Notes: generated by a model from the sequence alone, not told the origin. Positions 45,508-55,884 are shown, numbered from the stretch's first letter. The stretch is 64,000 nucleotides of DNA from Bacteroidia bacterium (GCA_025454875.1 JALONP010000017.1:1-64000); one strand, 5' to 3'. Program-made: numbers and translations.

Positions 45508-45568
45508 ATTTAACCCTATCAGAATTTTTTCATTTGTACTTGTTAGGGGGAACAAATGAGTCCTGCAT

Positions 45569-46534
45569 TTACAACAAGCCTTCAATAATTTGTTCAACCG
45601 ATATTCCTTCTGCTTCAGCCTTGTAATTCTTAAGCAGCCTGTGGCGCAAAACATCTTTCGCAATTGCTCGCACATTTTGGATATCGGGCGAATAACTTCC
45701 ATTTAATACGGCATGGCATTTTGCCCCTAAAATAAGATATTGCCCTGCACGCGGACCTGCTCCAAACTCAAGGTAATTATTTACCTGCGTGGTTGCCATG
45801 GCAGTTCCTGGCCTCGTTTTGCTTACCAACTTCACTGCGTATTCAAGCACATTATCCGGAACAGGTACCTTCCGAACCAATTGTTGGTAATGCATAATCT
45901 GCTGAGCATTCATCAACTTGCTTACTTGAGGAATTGCAGCTGCAGTTGTATTTTTTACAACCTGTAATTCTTCCTCAAAAGTTGGGTAATCAAGTACCGC
46001 ATTAAACATAAACCTGTCTAATTGCGCTTCTGGTAATGGATAAGTACCTTCTTGCTCGATTGGATTTTGGGTAGCCAATACAAAAAATGGGCGTTCCAAC
46101 TCGTGAACCTTTCCGCCAACAGTCACACTTTTTTCTTGCATGGCTTCAAGCAATGCAGATTGTGTTTTAGGTGGTGTTCGGTTAATTTCGTCAGCAAGTA
46201 CAATGTTTGCAAAAAGTGGTCCTCGCAAGAACTTAAACTCACGTTTTTCATCCAATATTTCGGAACCAGTAATATCTCCTGGCATTAAATCAGGAGTAAA
46301 TTGAATTCTGCTGAACTGCAAATCAAGTACCTCCGAAATCGTGCGAACAAGTAATGTCTTCGCTAATCCCGGAACCCCAACAAGCAAGGTGTGTCCACCT
46401 GCAAAAATACTCATTAGCACAGCATCAACTACTTGATGTTGTCCAATAATCACCTTGCCAATCTCCTTCTTAAGCAGCTGGTAATCCCGATGCAATGAAT
46501 CTGCTACAGCAACGTCTGTTGTATTCGTTGTCAT
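45569..46534 (-). CDS. MoxR-family AAA+ ATPase
   Basis: A chaperone-like ATPase of 321 aa. Walker A GVPGLAKT is at residues 53-60, Walker B VLADEINR near 113, sensor 1 ATQNPIEQEGTYPLPEAQLD near 155, followed by the lid domain (GAGPRAGQYLILGAKCHAV). MoxR proteins usually act with a VWA-domain partner in metal insertion or complex maturation. No such partner gene lies beside it; instead it directly abuts a SurA-like chaperone gene (no gap). This suggests a link with envelope protein folding, which is inference. Confidence 0.93.
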   Translation of the reverse strand: MTTNTTDVAVADSLHRDYQLLKKEIGKVIIGQHQVVDAVLMSIFAGGHTLLVGVPGLAKTLLVRTISEVLDLQFSRIQFTPDLMPGDITGSEILDEKREFKFLRGPLFANIVLADEINRTPPKTQSALLEAMQEKSVTVGGKVHELERPFFVLATQNPIEQEGTYPLPEAQLDRFMFNAVLDYPTFEEELQVVKNTTAAAIPQVSKLMNAQQIMHYQQLVRKVPVPDNVLEYAVKLVSKTRPGTAMATTQVNNYLEFGAGPRAGQYLILGAKCHAVLNGSYSPDIQNVRAIAKDVLRHRLLKNYKAEAEGISVEQIIEGLL

Positions 46535-47917
46535 TTAATTTCCTTTAATAAATACCTGAACTGAGGGGCAGTTTGCATACTCATCGCTTACATGAATATA
46601 CACTGCTGATTTATGCTTTTGAATATAATCATTCATGGCCTTTGAACGCTTGCGGCTTTCGGCCATCATCTGAAACTTTTGGTAATCATCACGTAAGTTC
46701 GCCTGGTGCGGAGGAGTTTCCGATTTGAGGTACAATACACGCCACATTTGCTCCCGCTCAGGGCCAGGTTTTGATATCAACTCGGGTTGGCCAATCTCTC
46801 CAGGTTTCATTTGTTCAATTCGGAAGTACAAGCTTTTTTCAAGCTCATCGATTGGGACACGTGTTGTTCCAGTTCCATCTTCAGTAATAAATCCACCCTT
46901 GCCCTTTGTGTAAGAATCGTCAGAGAATTTTTTGGCAGCTGCTTCAAATGTCATTGAGTCTACTTTTACAAGCCACAAAATACTATCCAAAAATAGCCTC
47001 GATTTTTCAATATCAGAAGCAAAGATTTTTGGTCTGATTAAAATATGACGTACACTAATATTGTCACCTTTACGGTCGATTAATTTTAAAAAATGGTACC
47101 CAAATTTGGTTTCAATGATTTTGGAAATCGAATCTGGTCTTAACCGAAAAGCTGCAGCCTCAAATTCTGGAACCATGTCACCACGTCCAAAAAAACCCAA
47201 GTCGCCACCATTAATAGCAGAACCCTTATCATCCGAATAAATTAAAGCCAACGTTGCAAAATCTTCTCCTGCAAGTATGCGGTTGCGTAACTCCGTAATC
47301 TTCTCGAAAGCCAACTCCTTTGCTTCCTTGCTTACCTTTGGTTCGATAATAATTTGGGCAATTTCGACCTCGGCACTGTAAAAAGGCAAACTGTCAACCG
47401 ACTCCATTTCTTTGAATAAGTTTTTGATATCGGTAGGCGAAACCTTAATATCTTTTAGTGCCTTTTGTTGCATTTCTTGCACGAGCAAACCTTCCTTTAT
47501 TTTTTCTCGGTTTGTGTTTTTAATCTCTGTAATGCTTTTGCCATAATACTCTTCAAGTCCTTTAACGCCTCCTGGCGTTTGACTTGCAAAGTAGGCGATT
47601 CTTCGTTCAAGCTCTCCTTCAACCCTTTCTTCACTTACAACAACGCTGTCAAGTTGTGCCTTTGCAAGCAATACTTTTTCCATCATGCGTTGCCTTAATA
47701 AATCACATTTAATGCTATCGGGAGCGTTTGGAAATTCCTTGCGAACTTGGCTGTATTCCATTTCAATTTCCGATTGCATAATGACGTTATCACCTACCAC
47801 CGCTACAATTTTATCAATCAACATGCCTGGTTGGTTTTGGCCATAACTTTTGTACGACTTGAACATGCAAGTTGCAATTGCAAAGCCTAATACCAAATAA
47901 TGAATACGTTTTCTCAT
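46535..47917 (-). CDS. Periplasmic SurA-like peptidyl-prolyl isomerase
   Basis: A 460-aa secreted chaperone. Signal peptide, then SurA-type N-terminal helices with [20 protein letters not shown]. Two parvulin domains follow: about 190-300 ([29 protein letters not shown]) and about 310-420 ([22 protein letters not shown]). The order matches SurA, which escorts outer-membrane barrel proteins to the Bam complex. The ATG at 47917 starts directly at the signal peptide. It abuts the MoxR gene and lies 95 bp after a second parvulin gene, so one transcript is likely. Confidence 0.92.
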   Translation of the reverse strand: MRKRIHYLVLGFAIATCMFKSYKSYGQNQPGMLIDKIVAVVGDNVIMQSEIEMEYSQVRKEFPNAPDSIKCDLLRQRMMEKVLLAKAQLDSVVVSEERVEGELERRIAYFASQTPGGVKGLEEYYGKSITEIKNTNREKIKEGLLVQEMQQKALKDIKVSPTDIKNLFKEMESVDSLPFYSAEVEIAQIIIEPKVSKEAKELAFEKITELRNRILAGEDFATLALIYSDDKGSAINGGDLGFFGRGDMVPEFEAAAFRLRPDSISKIIETKFGYHFLKLIDRKGDNISVRHILIRPKIFASDIEKSRLFLDSILWLVKVDSMTFEAAAKKFSDDSYTKGKGGFITEDGTGTTRVPIDELEKSLYFRIEQMKPGEIGQPELISKPGPEREQMWRVLYLKSETPPHQANLRDDYQKFQMMAESRKRSKAMNDYIQKHKSAVYIHVSDEYANCPSVQVFIKGN

Positions 47918-47968
47918 GGTTAACTCAATGCGCACAAGATAAGGATTATTGTGTTGCGGTTTCATACA

Positions 47969-47997
47969 AAAGGCTTACTTCGTTAAAGCAAGCCTTT
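47969..47997 (-). terminator. Hairpin between two PPIase genes
   Basis: AAAGGCTTACTT pairs with AAGCAAGCCTTT with one mismatch around CGTTA. On the minus strand, after the stem, comes TTTTGTAT, a modest T-tract. It lies 15 bp beyond the stop codon at 48012 and may partly terminate or protect the upstream transcript. Confidence 0.5.
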
Positions 47998-48011
47998 GTT
48001 TGATTAGCAAT

Positions 48012-50021
48012 TTATTTAAAGAGGTTTTGAACCACCGAGTCATTTACCTGAACAGGATACTTAGCCCTTAAGCTTGCAATCCATTCCTTTTCGAGGTAAG
48101 CCTGGTAATCTGATGTTACGATGCCACGTGTATCTTTGAGTGCTTTAGGTTCAGGACCTACAATGCCCGATACTACATAAAATTTCAAGCTGTTTGGTTC
48201 TGTTGCATCTACTACTCCTTTTTGGTTCCATAAGGTATTTCCCAACGCTTCCGACTTCTCGAGTTTTACTTCTGTTACCATCACGCTCCCTGCCAATTTT
48301 TTATTCAATTTAGCCTTAATTTGTTCTGCAGTTTTACCTGAGGCTGCCATTTTCATCGCCTCCTTTTTCACTTTTACGTCAAGGCAATTATAGGTTTCAA
48401 AACGTACGCGGTCTTTCCAGAGGTACTTTTGTTTGTTGGCTTCATAATAAGCTTCGAGTCCTACAGTATCTGTTACTGCTTTGCTCCACACTTTTTTATC
48501 AGTTAAATCAAATAACAAAATACCATCGTGGTACTCTTGCATCAAGTTCTTAAAGTCTGGATATTTTTGTTCCAACATATTCTCCTCATAGCTTAATGCC
48601 ATCTCATCACTGTACTTTTTAAACAAGCCATTTACCAGCATTTGAACAGACTCTCCAGGTCTACCTTCTTGGTTCCCTTTTAAAAACAAAGCAAAATCTG
48701 CGGCTGTATATACTTTGTCATTCAACTGCATAACGGCTTTGGTGTTGCTTAATAATTTTTCATTTGGTTGCCAAGTGGCCAGTAAGAATGTGCTGTCAAT
48801 ACCTTTTGCCACTTCTTGGATTACTGCTGGGAACGATTTGTAATTGTTTTGCGATTTGATTCGCTGAGCAACAACCAACTTACTACTTTCTGCTCGGCTA
48901 TCGCGACCAACTTTATTTTTAATGTTCTCTTCTACTTCTTTAAACTCAGCAATTCCTCTTTTATCAATTAACTTTAAAATATGGTAACCATATTCTGTTT
49001 GAAACGGTTTAGAGATTTCTCCTTTCGACAATCCAAAAGCTGTTTCCTTAAATAAATCAGGATAATTACTCATGCTGCTAAAGTAGTTCATGTTGCCACC
49101 ATTGTTTTTACTTCCTTGGTCTTGAGAATATTGTTCAACCATTTTTTCAAAAGCTGCACCCGCCATCAGCTGTGCATAAATACTATCTGCCTTAACCCTT
49201 GCATCTTGAATTACTTCTGTATTAGCGCTTCCACCTGTTTGCAACATAATATGCTGCACTTTCACCTCACCGCGAGCAGGTCGCCTATCAATTACCTTCA
49301 CAATATGGTAACCAAAACGCGTTCTGAAAGGCTGTGAAATTTGACCTTTAGGTGTATTGTATGCTTGGGTTTCGAATGGGTAAATCATGTTAAAAGAGGT
49401 GAACCATCCTAAACTGCCAAAATTTTTAATTGCTGATGGATCCTCAGAATTTTGCACTGCCAATGAGTCGAACGATTCTCCTTTTACTGCGCGATTGCGA
49501 ATGGCTGCAATCTTATTGTAAGCAGCGAGTGTGTCTTTAGGAGAAGCATTTTCCGCACAATTAATTAAGATATGTGAAGCATTAATCTCTTCTTTCATTC
49601 GCTCATATGCTTCTCTCACCAATGCATCCGAAACTTTCTTGTCTGTTAAATAAGGATTTGCCAACTGCTTGCGGTATCCTGCTAGTTCTTGTTTAAAAGA
49701 AGCTAGCGTATCTAGTTTCATAATCTCCGCCTCCTTTACCTTCATTTTAAAGTTTTGGTAAAGTTCAAGGTATTCTACAATTTCAGCTTGGGTTGGTACT
49801 TCCTTATCTTTTTTGTTTTTAGACAAGAGCCTTTCAAACTCTGCGCGATACACTGTATCCGATCCAAATGTAAATACCCACTGAGGCGGAGCAGGTATTG
49901 GCTTCGCAGCTGTAACAGGGGCTGGTTTTACAGCAGGTTTAGTCGACTTTTTTGGTTGTTGCGCTTGTGTTGTAACTGCCAAGGTAATGGCTACTCCAAG
50001 TAAAAATGAATATCTCTTCAT
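48012..50021 (-). CDS. Periplasmic parvulin-type peptidyl-prolyl isomerase (PpiD/SurA-like)
   Basis: A 669-aa exported protein. Signal peptide (1-20, TTQAQQ) is followed by a Lys/Pro/Ala-rich linker (about 21-46). An N-terminal helical region (DTVYRAEFERLLSKNKKDKE) precedes two parvulin domains at about 140-245 (NASHILINCAE, FGSLGWFTSFNMIYPFE) and about 250-350 (VKVQHIMLQTGG, NNGGNMNYFSSMSNYPD). A long C-terminal domain follows. Presumed outer-membrane protein folding helper together with the SurA-like gene downstream. A TATATTTG box lies 35 bp upstream. Confidence 0.9.
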   Translation of the reverse strand: MKRYSFLLGVAITLAVTTQAQQPKKSTKPAVKPAPVTAAKPIPAPPQWVFTFGSDTVYRAEFERLLSKNKKDKEVPTQAEIVEYLELYQNFKMKVKEAEIMKLDTLASFKQELAGYRKQLANPYLTDKKVSDALVREAYERMKEEINASHILINCAENASPKDTLAAYNKIAAIRNRAVKGESFDSLAVQNSEDPSAIKNFGSLGWFTSFNMIYPFETQAYNTPKGQISQPFRTRFGYHIVKVIDRRPARGEVKVQHIMLQTGGSANTEVIQDARVKADSIYAQLMAGAAFEKMVEQYSQDQGSKNNGGNMNYFSSMSNYPDLFKETAFGLSKGEISKPFQTEYGYHILKLIDKRGIAEFKEVEENIKNKVGRDSRAESSKLVVAQRIKSQNNYKSFPAVIQEVAKGIDSTFLLATWQPNEKLLSNTKAVMQLNDKVYTAADFALFLKGNQEGRPGESVQMLVNGLFKKYSDEMALSYEENMLEQKYPDFKNLMQEYHDGILLFDLTDKKVWSKAVTDTVGLEAYYEANKQKYLWKDRVRFETYNCLDVKVKKEAMKMAASGKTAEQIKAKLNKKLAGSVMVTEVKLEKSEALGNTLWNQKGVVDATEPNSLKFYVVSGIVGPEPKALKDTRGIVTSDYQAYLEKEWIASLRAKYPVQVNDSVVQNLFK

Positions 50022-50056
50022 GTTGCTATGTATATCGAATGTTTTTCAAAGGATTG

Positions 50057-50064
50057 CAAATATA
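50057..50064 (-). promoter_or_regulatory. Candidate -7 element of PPIase-MoxR block
   Basis: Minus-strand TATATTTG, 35 bp before the ATG at 50021; exact TAnnTTTG. The 270-bp interval 50022-50292 otherwise holds only this box and the divergent prfA promoter. Confidence 0.5.
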
Positions 50065-50235
50065 TCAAAATTGGTTTCATAACGTTGAGGTGTGCGCTGT
50101 ATTATCAATAAGCGCCTTGCAAACCTGAATATCAGCTTGTTTTATTTATTAAAAATACCTTAAACTCTTGATGCAAAACGGGGCAACAACCTTGCTTCTT
50201 CCTTACGGTGTGTTCATTCAATGCTAATTTACACA

Positions 50236-50267
50236 TTTGGCACAGTGCCGCCATCCTGCTATCTTTG
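50236..50267 (+). promoter_or_regulatory. Promoter of prfA (TTTG-N20-TATCTTTG)
   Basis: TTTG at 50236-50239 and TATCTTTG at 50260-50267, spaced 20 nt: a full Bacteroidota housekeeping promoter. Because it lies inside a longer upstream reading from 50221, it shows that translation starts at the ATG at 50293. Confidence 0.8.
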
Positions 50268-50292
50268 CCCTCCATTTTCAACAATCAGCCAT

Positions 50293-51366
50293 ATGTTAGA
50301 TAAACTCGAAGCCATTGAAAACAGACATATACAAGTAGGTGAACAACTCACCGATCCGGGTGTTTTGGCCGATATGAAAAAATTTAAACAACTCAATAAA
50401 GAGTACAAAGATTTAACCCGAATCGTTGAAAAATACCACGAATACAGAAACCTGCTTGGCAATATTCAAAACTGTAAACAGTTGCTTGCATCTGAAAAAG
50501 ACGAAGACTTGCGGGAAATGGCCAAAGGCGAATTGGATGAAATGGAACCCAAAGTTCCTTTAATGGAAGAGGAGATTAAACTACTACTGATTCCAAAAGA
50601 TCCAGGTGATGAAAAAAACGCCATTATTGAGATTAGAGGCGGTACAGGAGGGGATGAAGCAAGTATTTTTGCTGGCGACTTATACCGTATGTACACCCGT
50701 TATTGTGAAAAAAGAGGCTGGAAAGTGATTACTGTTGATTTTACAGAAGGAACTGCCGGTGGATACAAAGAGGTGATTGTTGAAGTAGAGGGAGAAGATG
50801 CCTATGGCATTTTAAAATACGAGAGTGGAGTGCATCGTGTGCAACGGGTTCCTGATACAGAAACCCAAGGTCGGGTGCATACTTCAGCGGCAACCGTAGT
50901 TGTATTGCCTGAAGCCGAAGAGGTAGACGTTGAAATCAATCCTGCCGATATTGAGATGCAAACTTCGCGCTCAGGTGGCGCGGGTGGGCAAAACGTAAAC
51001 AAGGTTGAAACTAAAGTACAACTTACCCATAAGCCATCGGGCATTGTTGTCGTTTGCCAAGTTGAGCGATCGCAGCTAGGTAACCGTGAAAGAGCTATGG
51101 CCATGTTACGTTCAAAATTGTATGAACTTGAACTTCAAAAATACAATGAAAAAGTAGCCAGTTCACGTAAAACAATGGTTTCAACAGGTGACCGCTCAGC
51201 AAAAATTAGAACATATAACTATCCGCAAGGACGTGTAACAGACCACCGCATTGGATATACCGTTTACAATTTACCGCAAGTAATGGATGGCGATATCCAA
51301 GACTTTATTGACCATTTACAAGTAGCTGAAAATGCCGAAAAACTAAAAGAAGGTTTATTGGCTTAA
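50293..51366 (+). CDS. prfA: Peptide chain release factor 1
   Basis: Recognises UAA and UAG stop codons and hydrolyses peptidyl-tRNA. The 357-aa length is typical. Catalytic GGQ at residues 231-233 ([14 protein letters not shown]) and the anticodon-like PxT-type region near residue 185 ([19 protein letters not shown], with PDT here and the PAT-position motif) identify RF1; RF2 would show SPF. The N-terminal coiled coil covers about 1-100. The start is fixed by the promoter at 50236-50267. It leads a plus-strand run with the LUD, LpxH and propeller genes. An adjacent prmC (release factor methylase) is missing. Confidence 0.95.
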   Translation: MLDKLEAIENRHIQVGEQLTDPGVLADMKKFKQLNKEYKDLTRIVEKYHEYRNLLGNIQNCKQLLASEKDEDLREMAKGELDEMEPKVPLMEEEIKLLLIPKDPGDEKNAIIEIRGGTGGDEASIFAGDLYRMYTRYCEKRGWKVITVDFTEGTAGGYKEVIVEVEGEDAYGILKYESGVHRVQRVPDTETQGRVHTSAATVVVLPEAEEVDVEINPADIEMQTSRSGGAGGQNVNKVETKVQLTHKPSGIVVVCQVERSQLGNRERAMAMLRSKLYELELQKYNEKVASSRKTMVSTGDRSAKIRTYNYPQGRVTDHRIGYTVYNLPQVMDGDIQDFIDHLQVAENAEKLKEGLLA

Positions 51367-51405
51367 ACAATCTTTGAAGGATAATAAGAAGCGCATGCTG
51401 GTAGC

Positions 51406-52104
51406 ATGTTCTTGATTTTTTTTATACCTTGCCACTCAGTGGAGCAGCAAACTACCTCGAAAGAGAAAATACTCAAAAAAGTTCGGCAAGCGCTTATTTT
51501 CAAATCTAAAAGCCGGTATGGCAATATTGATTTGGATAGTCAGGTGTTTGCAATTGCAGAAGGTGAATCGTTATACGAAACATTTGCAAGAGAGTTTACT
51601 ACCGTAGCTGGTCAGTTTGTAATTTGCGAAAACAAATTCGATTTCATTGATAAATTTATTACCCTTTGTGAACGAAGAAAGTTGAAGCAATTGGCTTGTT
51701 ATGACGAAACATTGCAACATGAGTTAAACGATATTGGGATACCATACTTAGACCAAAAACAACCCATCGAAAAAATGCAAGCTGCCATAACCCCATGTGA
51801 GTCGCTAATTGCACGCACCGGAAGTGTGGTTGTTACTTCGGGCAAAAACTCTCGTGTACTCACCATTTATCCACCCATTCATATTGTGGTTGCTTATACT
51901 TCACAAGTTGTGTTGGATATGAAAGATGCGTTGCAAGCCATTCGCAACAAATATGGAAAAGCAATTCCATCCATGATTTCAGTAATATCTGGACCAAGCC
52001 GCACCGGTGATATTGAAAAAACAGTAGTGTTAGGAGCTCATGGGCCAAAAGAAGTTTTTGTGTTTTTAATTGATGACCTTAAAGCGGATAGCCAACTCAC
52101 ATGA
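51406..52104 (+). CDS. LUD-domain protein (LutC/YkgG family)
   Basis: A protein of 221-232 aa of the LUD (LutB/LutC) fold. The N-terminal helix SKEKILKKVRQAL is the usual LutC opening. The core includes SLIARTGSVVVTSGKNSRVLTIYPPIHIVV and VISGPSRTGDIEKTVVLGAHGP, conserved in lactate-utilisation subunits. LutA and LutB are absent, so a role in lactate oxidation is doubtful; single LUD genes are common in Bacteroidota with unknown role. An ATG at 51406 gives a hydrophobic lead of about ten residues absent from the family; a GTG at 51439 may be the true start. It overlaps lpxH by 4 bp. Confidence 0.88.
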   Translation: MFLIFFIPCHSVEQQTTSKEKILKKVRQALIFKSKSRYGNIDLDSQVFAIAEGESLYETFAREFTTVAGQFVICENKFDFIDKFITLCERRKLKQLACYDETLQHELNDIGIPYLDQKQPIEKMQAAITPCESLIARTGSVVVTSGKNSRVLTIYPPIHIVVAYTSQVVLDMKDALQAIRNKYGKAIPSMISVISGPSRTGDIEKTVVLGAHGPKEVFVFLIDDLKADSQLT

Positions 52105-52847
52105 AGCAAAACATCTATTTTGCCTCCGACTTCCACTTAGGCATTCCCGATTTTAAAACTTCGCTCAAACGCGAACAAAAAATTGTTCGTTGGTTAGATT
52201 CCATCAAACACGATGCAAAAGCACTGTATTTGGTTGGTGATTTATTTGATTTTTGGTTTGAATACAAAACAGCCGTACCCAAAGGATTTACAAGATTACT
52301 GGGCAAGTTAGCAGAGTTGAGTGATGCAGGAGTTGAACTTCATTTATTTCATGGCAACCACGACTTGTGGCAGTTTGGTTATTTGGAGCAAGAACTTGGT
52401 GCTTTGGTGCATGCCAAACCAACACATTTTAACCTCTCAGGTAAAAATTTTCTAATTGCTCATGGTGATGGCTTAGGTCCAAATCAACGTTGGTTTAAAT
52501 TTATCTTAAGCATCTACCGCAATTATTTTTTTCAACGGCTATTTGCCTTTTTTCACCCCAATATTGGAATCCGAATTGCCAATTGGTTTTCGCAAAGAAG
52601 TAAGCAACACACCTTCGATGAAAACGCTTCTTACTTAGGCGATGATAAAGAGTACCTCATGCTTTTTGCTAAAGCGTATCTAGAAGAAAATCCGACAACT
52701 GATTATTTTGTTTTCGGCCACCGTCACTACCCCTTTCACAAGAAAATAGCCAACTCAACCGTTGTAAATTTAGGTGATTGGATAGGCTATTATACCTATG
52801 CAGTATTTGATGGGCAAACACTCGAACTTAAAACGTATGAAGGATAA
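52101..52847 (+). CDS. lpxH: UDP-2,3-diacylglucosamine diphosphatase
   Basis: Hydrolyses UDP-2,3-diacylglucosamine to lipid X in lipid A synthesis, at the inner face of the inner membrane. The 248-aa calcineurin-like phosphoesterase shows all metal-site motifs: SDFHLG (9-14), GDLFDFWFEY (about 46-55), HGNHDLW (about 88-94), HGDG (about 128-131) and FGHRHYP (about 213-219). The membrane-associated insertion lies between the last two. Overlaps of 4 bp upstream and 11 bp downstream indicate a tight operon. Confidence 0.93.
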   Translation: MKQNIYFASDFHLGIPDFKTSLKREQKIVRWLDSIKHDAKALYLVGDLFDFWFEYKTAVPKGFTRLLGKLAELSDAGVELHLFHGNHDLWQFGYLEQELGALVHAKPTHFNLSGKNFLIAHGDGLGPNQRWFKFILSIYRNYFFQRLFAFFHPNIGIRIANWFSQRSKQHTFDENASYLGDDKEYLMLFAKAYLEENPTTDYFVFGHRHYPFHKKIANSTVVNLGDWIGYYTYAVFDGQTLELKTYEG

Positions 52848-53682
52848 AGCAACTACGCTTCTGCTATTTGTTTTTTGCTCCTGTAACGTGTTATTGGCTC
52901 AGCAACCCATATTGCAACAGGAACAGCAACTAAAACAAGTTTCAGATTCTGCCTTGGTGCTTATTAAAACAATAACGCTTGATGTAAAAGACTTCGAAAC
53001 GGATCGTTTGGGCAATGTATATGTGGTGAGCAAAACTAACCAACTCTATAAATACAATTCTGAAGGAATACTTTTGAGTACCTTAAATTACAAATATGTT
53101 GGGCAAATTACCCATGTGGATGCAACAAATCCTCTCGAGATTTATGTTTTTTATAAAGAATTAAACTTAGTAGTATTTTTAGATAACAACTTAGCCTACA
53201 GAGGAGAATTAAACTTAACAAATGCGGGTATTGGCCAAGCTGCTGCTATTGCACGATCATATGATAACGGTATCTGGGTTTTTGACTTAGCCGATTTGCA
53301 ATTAAAACAACTCACCAAAGCTGGTGATGTATTGCAATTAAGCGGAAACGTAAAACAATACATTGCAACCAACAGCGCAGTTAACTTTTTATACGATAAC
53401 GATAACCGAATTTTTGTAAACGACAGTTCAAATGGCATTTTGGTATTTACCATTTTTGCAACCTATATTAAAACAATCCCAATTAAAGGATGCAAAGAAG
53501 TAAAAGTAATTGGAGACGATTTGTTTTATTGGGATCAAACAACGCTTCGAAAATACAACCTTATATCATTCACAACTGCGCGCATTCCATTGCCACCACA
53601 GCTCATATTTACCGATTTGAGCATAGAACAAAACAGGTTGTTTTTGTTTTCGGAAAATAAAATTCAGATTTATAAATACTAA
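52837..53682 (+). CDS. Exported beta-propeller-like hypothetical protein
   Basis: A 281-aa protein with a signal peptide (residues 1-21, CNVLLAQQ). The ATG at 52837 opens it and overlaps the lpxH stop codon by 11 bp. The body has regularly spaced strands of the form NVYVVSKTNQLYKYNSEG and NRIFVNDSSNGILVFT, as in NHL/WD-like propellers, with about six repeats. No catalytic residues are obvious. Co-transcription with lpxH suggests an envelope location, but the function is unknown. Confidence 0.8.
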   Translation: MKDKATTLLLFVFCSCNVLLAQQPILQQEQQLKQVSDSALVLIKTITLDVKDFETDRLGNVYVVSKTNQLYKYNSEGILLSTLNYKYVGQITHVDATNPLEIYVFYKELNLVVFLDNNLAYRGELNLTNAGIGQAAAIARSYDNGIWVFDLADLQLKQLTKAGDVLQLSGNVKQYIATNSAVNFLYDNDNRIFVNDSSNGILVFTIFATYIKTIPIKGCKEVKVIGDDLFYWDQTTLRKYNLISFTTARIPLPPQLIFTDLSIEQNRLFLFSENKIQIYKY

Positions 53683-53737
53683 ACGCTACTCATTAATTAA
53701 GCCACTATCGGCACTTGAATATGCGAAGTGTTGTACC

Positions 53738-53775
53738 AATTGTTAAGCGAAAGGCTCGCCTTTCGCTTAACAATT
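53738..53775. terminator. Long perfect hairpin between convergent genes
   Basis: A 17-bp perfect stem (AATTGTTAAGCGAAAGG) with loop CTCG, between the propeller gene ending at 53682 and the gcvH gene ending at 53782. The T-tract is weak on both sides, but its position and strength suit a bidirectional terminator. Confidence 0.8.
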
Positions 53776-53781
53776 AACAAT

Positions 53782-54162
53782 TTATGCGTTTACCAACTGC
53801 TTGTAAGCTGCTGCGTCTAATAAACCAGCTACTTCACTCGTATTCGTTATTTTTACTTTCACCATCCAACCATCACCGTAAGGATCATTGTTTACCAATT
53901 CAGGTGCACCATCTAATTTACCATTCATTTCAAGTACTTCTCCAGTAACTGGCATGAACAAATCAGAAACTGTTTTTACCGCTTCTACAGTACCAAAAAC
54001 ATCGTGTTGATTTACTGTTTTTCCTACCGTATTGATGTCAACATAAACAATATCACCTAACTCATGTTGAGCAAAATCCGTGATACCTACATAAGCCGTA
54101 TCGCCTTCTATGCGTACCCACTCATGGTCTTTCGTGTAAACTAATGTTTCTGGGAAATTCAT
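53782..54162 (-). CDS. gcvH: Glycine cleavage system H protein
   Basis: The lipoyl shuttle of the glycine cleavage complex, carrying aminomethyl groups between the P, T and L proteins. The 126-aa protein has the typical opening [20 protein letters not shown], and the lipoylated Lys63 in [17 protein letters not shown], followed by [22 protein letters not shown]. Full length. The P and T genes are not in the window. The ATG at 54162 is supported by the family start. Confidence 0.97.
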   Translation of the reverse strand: MNFPETLVYTKDHEWVRIEGDTAYVGITDFAQHELGDIVYVDINTVGKTVNQHDVFGTVEAVKTVSDLFMPVTGEVLEMNGKLDGAPELVNNDPYGDGWMVKVKITNTSEVAGLLDAAAYKQLVNA

Positions 54163-54271
54163 TGTGTTTTGTATTTTAAAGTGGGTGCTAAATTATCATT
54201 TTATAAGAATAAACAAATGAAATTCATGTCAAGTATTCCCCTTCTCCCCCAATATCTTGTATCTTGCAACC

Positions 54272-54997
54272 ATGGCTGGCATTTTGTACCTTGTTCCAAC
54301 TCCAATAGGCAATCTCGAAGATATCACGTTGCGTGCATTGCGTGTGTTGAAAGAAGCTGACGTTATCTTAGCCGAAGATACACGACAAAGCATCAAACTT
54401 CTTAAACATTATGAAATTGATCGTCCATTGGTAGCATACCATATGCACAATGAGCACCGCTCTTTGCAAAAGTTTGTTGATTTATTATTAGCTGAAAAAA
54501 ACGTTGCACTGATAAGTGATGCAGGAACTCCCGGCATCAGTGACCCTGGTTTTTTATTGGTGCGAGAGTGTTTGCGTAACCAAATTATAGTGAATTGCTT
54601 ACCGGGCCCTACTGCTTTTGTACCAGCTTTGGTTAAAAGTGGTTTGCCAAGCGACAGCTTCTCGTTTGAAGGTTTTTTACCAGAAAAAAAAGGACGCCAT
54701 ACCTTATTAACCGCTTTAGCAGCCGAAGAAAGAACAATCATTGTTTACGAATCGCCACACCGGTTATTAAAGTCTCTCCAACAATTTAAAACCTATTTTG
54801 GTGGCAACCGCACCCTTTCAGTTTCAAGAGAACTCAGTAAAATTTATGAGGAAACCGTTAATGGAACAATTGATGAGCTAATTGTACACTTTACCCAAAA
54901 ACCTGTTAAAGGTGAGATTGTGATTGTGATTGAAGGCGCCCCCAAACTTTCTAAAAAAGAAATGAAGGAACGTGATTTAGCACAAAAGATTGCTTAA
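54272..54997 (+). CDS. rsmI: 16S rRNA (cytidine1402-2'-O)-methyltransferase
   Basis: Adds the 2'-O-methyl group to C1402 of 16S rRNA, in the decoding centre. The 241-aa tetrapyrrole-methylase-fold protein has [19 protein letters not shown] at residues 5-23, [14 protein letters not shown], the SAM-binding [12 protein letters not shown], and [11 protein letters not shown] near residue 165. The ATG at 54272 gives the conserved [14 protein letters not shown] start; 54257 would be five residues longer. The last 4 bp overlap the menB stop codon on the opposite strand. Confidence 0.95.
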   Translation: MAGILYLVPTPIGNLEDITLRALRVLKEADVILAEDTRQSIKLLKHYEIDRPLVAYHMHNEHRSLQKFVDLLLAEKNVALISDAGTPGISDPGFLLVRECLRNQIIVNCLPGPTAFVPALVKSGLPSDSFSFEGFLPEKKGRHTLLTALAAEERTIIVYESPHRLLKSLQQFKTYFGGNRTLSVSRELSKIYEETVNGTIDELIVHFTQKPVKGEIVIVIEGAPKLSKKEMKERDLAQKIA

Positions 54998-55818
54998 GGG
55001 AACTTAGGGAATTTTTTAAAATCAGGCTTGCGTTTTTCTAAAAACGAATTTTTACCCTCTTTGGCTTCATCACTTAGGTAATAAAGCAAGGTAGCATTAC
55101 CCGCCAACTCTTGAATACCTGCCTGACCATCAAGCTCCGCATTAAATGCGCTTTTAAGCATGCGCAGTGCAATCGGGCTTTTATCCATCATTTTCCGGCA
55201 CCATTCAATGGTTGTGTCTTCTAGCACATCTAGCGGAACTACCTTATTTACCAATCCCATTTCAAGCGCCTCTTGTGCATTGTATTGATCACATAAATAC
55301 CAAATTTCCCTGGCTTTCTTCTGCCCAACGATACGCGCCAAATAACTAGCCCCAAAACCTCCATCAAAACTTCCAACTTTAGGACCTGTTTGCCCAAATT
55401 TTGCATTCTCGGCAGCAATGCTCAAATCACATATTACATGCAGTACATGACCTCCTCCAATAGCCCATCCGGCAACCATTGCAACCACAGGTTTCGGTAT
55501 CCGCCTAATTTGCATTTGCAAATCAAGTACATTCAATCTAGGTACCCCATCTTTGCCAACATAACCTCCATGTCCACGTACACTTTGATCGCCACCACTG
55601 CAAAATGCTTCACCACCTTCTCCAGTTAATATCACACAATACACTTGCTCATCTTGTCTTGCCATTTCCATAGCTTCGCTCATTTCTTTTACCGTTAGTG
55701 GGGTAAATGCATTATGTTTTTCAGGTCTATTGATGCTGATTTTGGCAATACCTTCGTAAAAAGAGTAGTTGATTTCTTCAAACACTTTGATGGTCTTCCA
55801 AGGATATTTTGATTGCAT
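54994..55818 (-). CDS. menB: 1,4-dihydroxy-2-naphthoyl-CoA synthase
   Basis: Cyclises o-succinylbenzoyl-CoA in menaquinone synthesis. The 274-aa crotonase-fold enzyme has [20 protein letters not shown] (about 78-97), the active-site region [20 protein letters not shown], and [25 protein letters not shown], the last being specific for MenB. ATG 55818 is the usual start. It lies 66 bp after menD on the same strand, and both are probably one transcript. MenE, MenC and MenA are not in the window. Confidence 0.97.
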   Translation of the reverse strand: MQSKYPWKTIKVFEEINYSFYEGIAKISINRPEKHNAFTPLTVKEMSEAMEMARQDEQVYCVILTGEGGEAFCSGGDQSVRGHGGYVGKDGVPRLNVLDLQMQIRRIPKPVVAMVAGWAIGGGHVLHVICDLSIAAENAKFGQTGPKVGSFDGGFGASYLARIVGQKKAREIWYLCDQYNAQEALEMGLVNKVVPLDVLEDTTIEWCRKMMDKSPIALRMLKSAFNAELDGQAGIQELAGNATLLYYLSDEAKEGKNSFLEKRKPDFKKFPKFP

Positions 55819-55884
55819 GTTGTTGTTGTTTAATTTTAATAAGCCGCGCAAATATCGAAATCATTTTCACATTATCACATCCCT

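Noticed and set aside
45508-45702. 65-residue N-terminal extension of the PAP2-like protein
   Set aside because: It would overlap the MoxR 3' end by 134 bp and is Cys/Arg-rich, unlike a membrane-protein start; the ATG at 45507 begins the first helix.
50221-50292. Upstream start of prfA at 50221
   Set aside because: A complete promoter (50236-50267) lies inside this stretch, and RF1 proteins begin with the MLDKLEAIE-type sequence at 50293.
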